From the NCBI GenBank assembly GCA_050942555.1, contig JBMNNN010000089.1, positions 1 to 8,465 of the forward strand: 8,465 nt of DNA, given 5' to 3'. The notes under the pieces are model-generated. The model saw only the letters and a list, made by a program, of their open reading frames with translations, ran no database searches and was not told the DNA's origin. Of this stretch, positions 6,667 to 8,465 are shown one piece after another (position 1 is the stretch's first letter; every line of letters begins with the position of its first letter). The translations under genes and the position numbers were made by a program. This DNA is from JAAYXU01 sp050942555. GTDB lineage: Bacteria > Bacillota > Clostridia > Christensenellales > UMGS416.

Positions 6667-6670
6667 TCTC

Positions 6671-7207
6671 TCATCTGCGGATCTTTTTCTTGTCGTAGAT
6701 GATATAGTCGTAACCGCGTCCGTCGCATTTGTCGCAGCGATCCTTAGTAGACTTAAAAGGATCCAGCCGTTTCACGATGATGCTTGGATTTGACTTATAG
6801 TCCTGAAGGCATTTCGGGCAAAGACAGCGCACATCGCCGGTGCGTCCGTTCTTGTATATCCAAAGTCCGAACGTCTTTTTTATCCCGTTATTGATGTACT
6901 TCCAGGTTGACTCGTCATCTACGAATCCGACACATTCCATCAGATCAGATTTATTGACCGCACGCATCTGTTCCAACAGGACCATAGACTGCTGCGTTAG
7001 TCCTGTATCATCAGGCAGGATGACATGTGAAGGAAGATACTGTTTCTTAATGACGCTTGTAATAGCTGCAACGATGATGGTTGGAGCCTTGGCGTTAAAA
7101 CCGTCTTCCTGTATGACAAGTACAGGACGCCTGCCGCTTTGGATTGACCCGGCGTTATCTCCGAAATCGTAGTAGAAGATATCGCCTCGCTTTATTCTTG
7201 TTTCCAT
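6671..7207 (-). CDS. MazF/PemK-family endoribonuclease fused to a C-terminal zinc ribbon
   Basis: 178 residues. Residues about 6-115 form a MazF/PemK domain: RGDIFYYDFG at 7-16, GRRPVL at 25-30 and IIVAAIT at 44-50, then SMVLLEQMRAV at 74-84. R27 and T50 align with the catalytic Arg25 and Thr48 of Bacillus subtilis MazF, so cleavage of single-stranded RNA is plausible. Unlike classical MazF (about 115 residues), it has a second domain with C130-x2-C133 and C158-x2-C161, plus C128. The second pair reads CDKCDGRG, the CxxCxGxG pattern of DnaJ zinc fingers. The start at 7207 follows GAGAGG; the in-frame ATG at 7222 overlaps that site. No antitoxin gene adjoins it: upstream is a sigma-like gene, downstream xis. 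Whether it is a toxin, an autoregulated RNase or a defence effector is open. Confidence 0.87.
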   Translation of the reverse strand: METRIKRGDIFYYDFGDNAGSIQSGRRPVLVIQEDGFNAKAPTIIVAAITSVIKKQYLPSHVILPDDTGLTQQSMVLLEQMRAVNKSDLMECVGFVDDESTWKYINNGIKKTFGLWIYKNGRTGDVRCLCPKCLQDYKSNPSIIVKRLDPFKSTKDRCDKCDGRGYDYIIYDKKKIRR

Positions 7208-7218
7208 GTGATTACCTC

Positions 7219-7257
7219 TCATTTTTTTGATGTAGAAGAGGCAACCAGGCCCGACAT
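7219..7257 (-). CDS. Possible 12-residue ORF preceding the mazF-like gene
   Basis: An ATG at 7257 has AAGGGG eight bases upstream and encodes MSGLVASSTSKK, ending in a TGA that shares ATGA with the upstream mazF-like ATG at 7222. It may be a translational leader that couples ribosomes to the mazF-like gene. The length makes chance occurrence easy, so confidence is low. Confidence 0.25.
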   Translation of the reverse strand: MSGLVASSTSKK

Positions 7258-7310
7258 CGAGATAACCCCTTCATAAGGTAATGGGAATAATTCAAGCGAT
7301 TTGTAGGGTC

Positions 7311-7826
7311 CTAAGATAAATAATCTTTCATTTTTGCCAACGCTGAAGAAATCGACTCGTACACACTTGAATGCTTCACACCGTCTTGGCGTGCAATTTC
7401 CAATGGACTCATGCCATCGAAGAAGCACCTTATAACCCTGGATCTCTGAGATTCAGTCAGGCATGTCATAGCCTTACTAAGTGCATCTCTGTTACACAGA
7501 TTCTCTGAGAAGTCCGCAACTACGAAACCTTCAGCAAGATCTTCGTAGTCGTCGATGCTGTCTATGGAAAGACCGATCTGGGAACTATGCTTATTGGTGT
7601 TGTAACGTTCCGCCTCATTAAGCGAACTGTAGTAACTGCCAACTATCACGTATGGTGACAGCGCATTCATGATCTCCGGGAAAGCCTCCAGAAGATCCTT
7701 CTCAGCATCATCAGTGATGACAATGTATTTTTCCGGACCCACCCAATCGGGGTAGTGCTTCGTGCAAAGCTCAAAATTGCAGTGTTTCTTAAACTCGTCG
7801 TATCCTTTGATATCCTTGATATTCAT
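7311..7826 (-). CDS. Sigma-70 region 4-like regulator of the element
   Basis: 171 residues. The C-terminal 60 residues look like sigma region 4: a helix ending in LTESQRSRVIRCFF (123-136), then a helix-turn-helix with MSPLEIARQDGVKHSSVYES (139-158) and SALAKMKDYL at the end. The N-terminal part (1-110) has YIVITDDAEKDLLEAF and a stretch resembling other orphan sigma-like proteins of conjugative elements such as those in Tn916 relatives; no region 2 is evident. It probably activates or regulates element promoters rather than acting as a full sigma factor. The start at 7826 has AAGGAG eight bases upstream, and that site is sequestered in a hairpin. A longer frame back to 7874 is rejected because it has no ribosome binding site and runs through the hairpin. 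The mazF-like gene follows after 103 bases, probably in the same transcript. Confidence 0.75.
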   Translation of the reverse strand: MNIKDIKGYDEFKKHCNFELCTKHYPDWVGPEKYIVITDDAEKDLLEAFPEIMNALSPYVIVGSYYSSLNEAERYNTNKHSSQIGLSIDSIDDYEDLAEGFVVADFSENLCNRDALSKAMTCLTESQRSRVIRCFFDGMSPLEIARQDGVKHSSVYESISSALAKMKDYLS

Positions 7827-7829
7827 TTT

Positions 7830-7888
7830 CGTAACTCCTTGAGATTTGAAATATGGTTTGTGTGCAAATTCCAAATCCCGGAGTTACG
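7830..7888 (-). promoter_or_regulatory. Hairpin sequestering the Shine-Dalgarno site of the sigma-like gene
   Basis: In minus-strand RNA, CGUAACUCC (7888-7880) pairs perfectly over 9 bp with GGAGUUACG (7838-7830). The second arm contains the GGAG of the ribosome binding site and ends three bases before the AUG. A second stem, GAUUUG (7877-7872) with CAAAUC (7848-7843), extends it. The closed form should block initiation; opening it would switch on translation. Confidence 0.68.
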
Positions 7889-7893
7889 GGTAT

Positions 7894-7968
7894 TCAGCTA
7901 TGTAGCAAAGCCATTGGAGCAACATAAAAAGTCCTTTCCGCCTGCGCGGTCCAAAGGACACAAATCAC
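7894..7968 (-). CDS. Candidate 24-residue leader peptide
   Basis: A GUG at 7968 opens 24 codons (beginning MICVLWTAQAERTF) that end in UGA at 7896-7894, six bases before the first arm of the ribosome-binding-site hairpin. A GGAG (7985-7982) lies 13 bases upstream, longer than ideal. An overlapping frame starts with ATG at 7996 (beginning MQQQESLRQRDLCPLD, 32 residues) and stops at 7900-7898, but lacks a ribosome binding site. Either could couple translation to leader folding. Neither has been matched to a known peptide. Confidence 0.28.
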   Translation of the reverse strand: MICVLWTAQAERTFYVAPMALLHS

Positions 7969-7992
7969 GCTGGCGTAAGGACTCCTGTTGCT
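7918..7992 (-). promoter_or_regulatory. Transcription attenuator with alternative stems upstream of the sigma-like gene
   Basis: The minus-strand RNA contains a terminator: GUCCUUU (7959-7953) pairs with AAAGGAC (7937-7931), with an inner CCGC/GCGG stem (7949-7946 with 7941-7938) and then UUUUUAU. An upstream AGUCCUU (7983-7977) can instead pair with AAGGACU (7936-7930), continuous with AGCAACA (7992-7986) pairing with UGUUGCU (7924-7918). The terminator and the alternative stem share 7930-7936, so they exclude each other, as in classical attenuators. Confidence 0.65.
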
Positions 7993-8137
7993 GCATGCCT
8001 GAAAAAGGGTGCAGAAATCAAAGGGTACCAATACTGCTTTTCCGAAAAATCGAAATCAGCGTATTTGTATCCTTGGCCCTTGTACTTCAGGCTGCGAATA
8101 TTTATTTGTCACCAATAGAGTGCCAGAAAAAAGAAAA
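7993..8137. other. Leader/promoter region upstream of the attenuator, no gene seen
   Basis: This stretch should contain the promoter for the leader transcript because no gene reads in from nearby and a terminator lies just to its right. I found no convincing -35/-10 pair. The only repeated motif is AAAGGGT, near 8004-8010 and again near 8020-8026. No open frame with a ribosome binding site is present on either strand. Confidence 0.4.
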
Positions 8138-8193
8138 GCCACCGACAGGCAAGACTTATAGGTAGACCTATACTGTCTTATCCTGCCGGTGGC
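8127..8193 (-). terminator. Very strong rho-independent terminator at the right side of the element
   Basis: Bases 8138-8193 form a 56-base inverted repeat with a CT loop. Paired blocks are GCCACCG/CGGTGGC, CAGG/CCTG, AAGAC/GTCTT and TATAGGT/ACCTATA, interrupted only by small bulges. On the minus strand it is followed by TTTTCTTTTTT (8137-8127). It would stop transcription entering from the right and insulate the element's leader. Confidence 0.85.
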
Positions 8194-8340
8194 CTCTCAT
8201 GTATGTCTGGTTTAACTACCGGTGAAGAGTTCGGGCATTTCTGCCACACGGTCAAGTGACCTGGAATCGGATTTAGTGCGGCCCTGTTTCAGCCCGACCG
8301 ACCCGTCGTGATGCCGTTGATTCAGTTATAATGCTGCTAT
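8194..8340. other. Spacer between terminator hairpin and flanking gene
   Basis: 147 bases with no open frame of note, no tRNA-like cloverleaf and no repeat shared with the left junction beyond 7 bases (for example GCCCTGT at 8281-8287 and 4671-4677). Composition becomes GC-rich from about 8250. If the element ends within the window, its right end is probably here. Confidence 0.4.
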
Positions 8341-8465
8341 TTACGCGGGAATAGCAAACCCGTTTTCAGAAAGCCAGCCGTGAGCTTTATCGACAAGCTC
8401 CGGCGGCGCACTCGCGATTCCGCAGATCGCCTTGTAGACGCCTGCCCAAAAGAGCAGATCCGGGG
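8341..8465 (-). CDS. C-terminal fragment of an unrecognised protein (partial)
   Basis: Forty codons are open from the window edge to a TAA at 8343-8341. The visible end reads PDLLFWAGVYKAICGIASAP, then PELVDKAHGWLSENGFAIPA, a globular-looking, probably helical C-terminus. The codon choice (GCG, CCG, GGC) is GC-rich like dnaA and dnaN rather than like the element genes, which suggests chromosomal DNA. I do not recognise the family, and it does not look like rnpA, rpmH, yidC or jag, the usual neighbours on this side of dnaA. It runs off the window, so length, start and function are unknown. Confidence 0.55.
   Translation of the reverse strand, partial: PDLLFWAGVYKAICGIASAPPELVDKAHGWLSENGFAIPA

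Larger units (their letters stand above)
4844..8193 (-). mobile_element. Small integrative element (int-xis-mazF-sigma type), boundaries approximate
   Basis: Five co-directional genes with lower GC and AT-leaning codon choice than dnaA-dnaN sit between GC-rich segments. They encode a tyrosine recombinase and excisionase pair, a MobC-like ribbon-helix-helix protein, a sigma-like regulator and a MazF-type RNase. No relaxase, conjugation ATPase, replication or structural phage gene is present. The element could therefore be a minimal integrative or mobilizable element, or a remnant of a larger one. The listed limits are the outer terminators, not proven ends. No direct repeat longer than 7 bases shared by 4430-4880 and 8194-8340 was found by eye, so att sites are unassigned, and the element may extend past 8465. 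Confidence 0.65.

Noticed and set aside
7755..8165. 136-codon plus-strand frame
   Set aside because: It is antisense to the sigma-like gene and its structured leader and lacks a start signal.
4430..8340. att direct repeats flanking the element
   Set aside because: Comparison by eye of 4430-4880 with 8194-8340 gave only 7-base matches such as GCCCTGT, TTTCTGC and GATGCCG, which are expected by chance.
1..8465. CRISPR arrays, rRNA and tRNA genes
   Set aside because: No regularly spaced repeats, no rRNA-like sequence and no tRNA T-loop/acceptor pattern were seen on either strand.

Overview
The window holds two kinds of DNA. Positions 1-4430 are GC-rich chromosomal DNA carrying the dnaA-dnaN core and the replication origin of a bacterium. 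Gene order, strong AGGAGG-type ribosome binding sites, DnaA boxes on both sides of dnaA and the type of mobile element next door suggest a Bacillota host, probably a GC-rich member of the Clostridia. This placement is inference, as no rRNA or species-specific marker is present.

All genes I accept lie on the minus strand, so transcription runs from high to low coordinates. The chromosomal order is oriC (boxes at 4284-4428), dnaA (4208-2865), a second origin element between dnaA and dnaN with a perfect DnaA box and a DnaA-trio-like run (2781-2745), dnaN (2703-1597), and 41 bases later an FAD-dependent oxidoreductase (1555 to beyond position 1). The oxidoreductase occupies the place where yaaA/recF usually follow dnaN, and it ends in a long acidic, proline-rich tail.

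From about 4.75 to 8.2 kb is a more AT-rich small integrative element. In transcription order it has a structured leader, a sigma-region-4-like regulator (7826-7311), a MazF/PemK-type RNase fused to a zinc ribbon (7207-6671), an excisionase-like HTH protein (6543-6334), a tyrosine recombinase (6320-5214) and a ribbon-helix-helix MobC-like protein (5208-4879), followed by a terminator at 4870-4844. No relaxase, replication gene, transfer gene or antitoxin is visible. The toxin-like nuclease is the only obvious cargo, and the element sits immediately beside oriC. I could not identify direct-repeat att sites, so its ends are approximate.

The most unusual structure is the leader of the sigma-like gene. 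It has a terminator hairpin with a mutually exclusive alternative pairing (7918-7992), then two overlapping short reading frames that end just before a second hairpin (7830-7888) that buries the sigma gene's Shine-Dalgarno sequence. Together these look like a two-stage (transcriptional and translational) attenuator controlling the element. A strong 56-base terminator hairpin (8138-8193) insulates the element on its right, and the C-terminal end of an unrecognised GC-rich gene begins at 8341.
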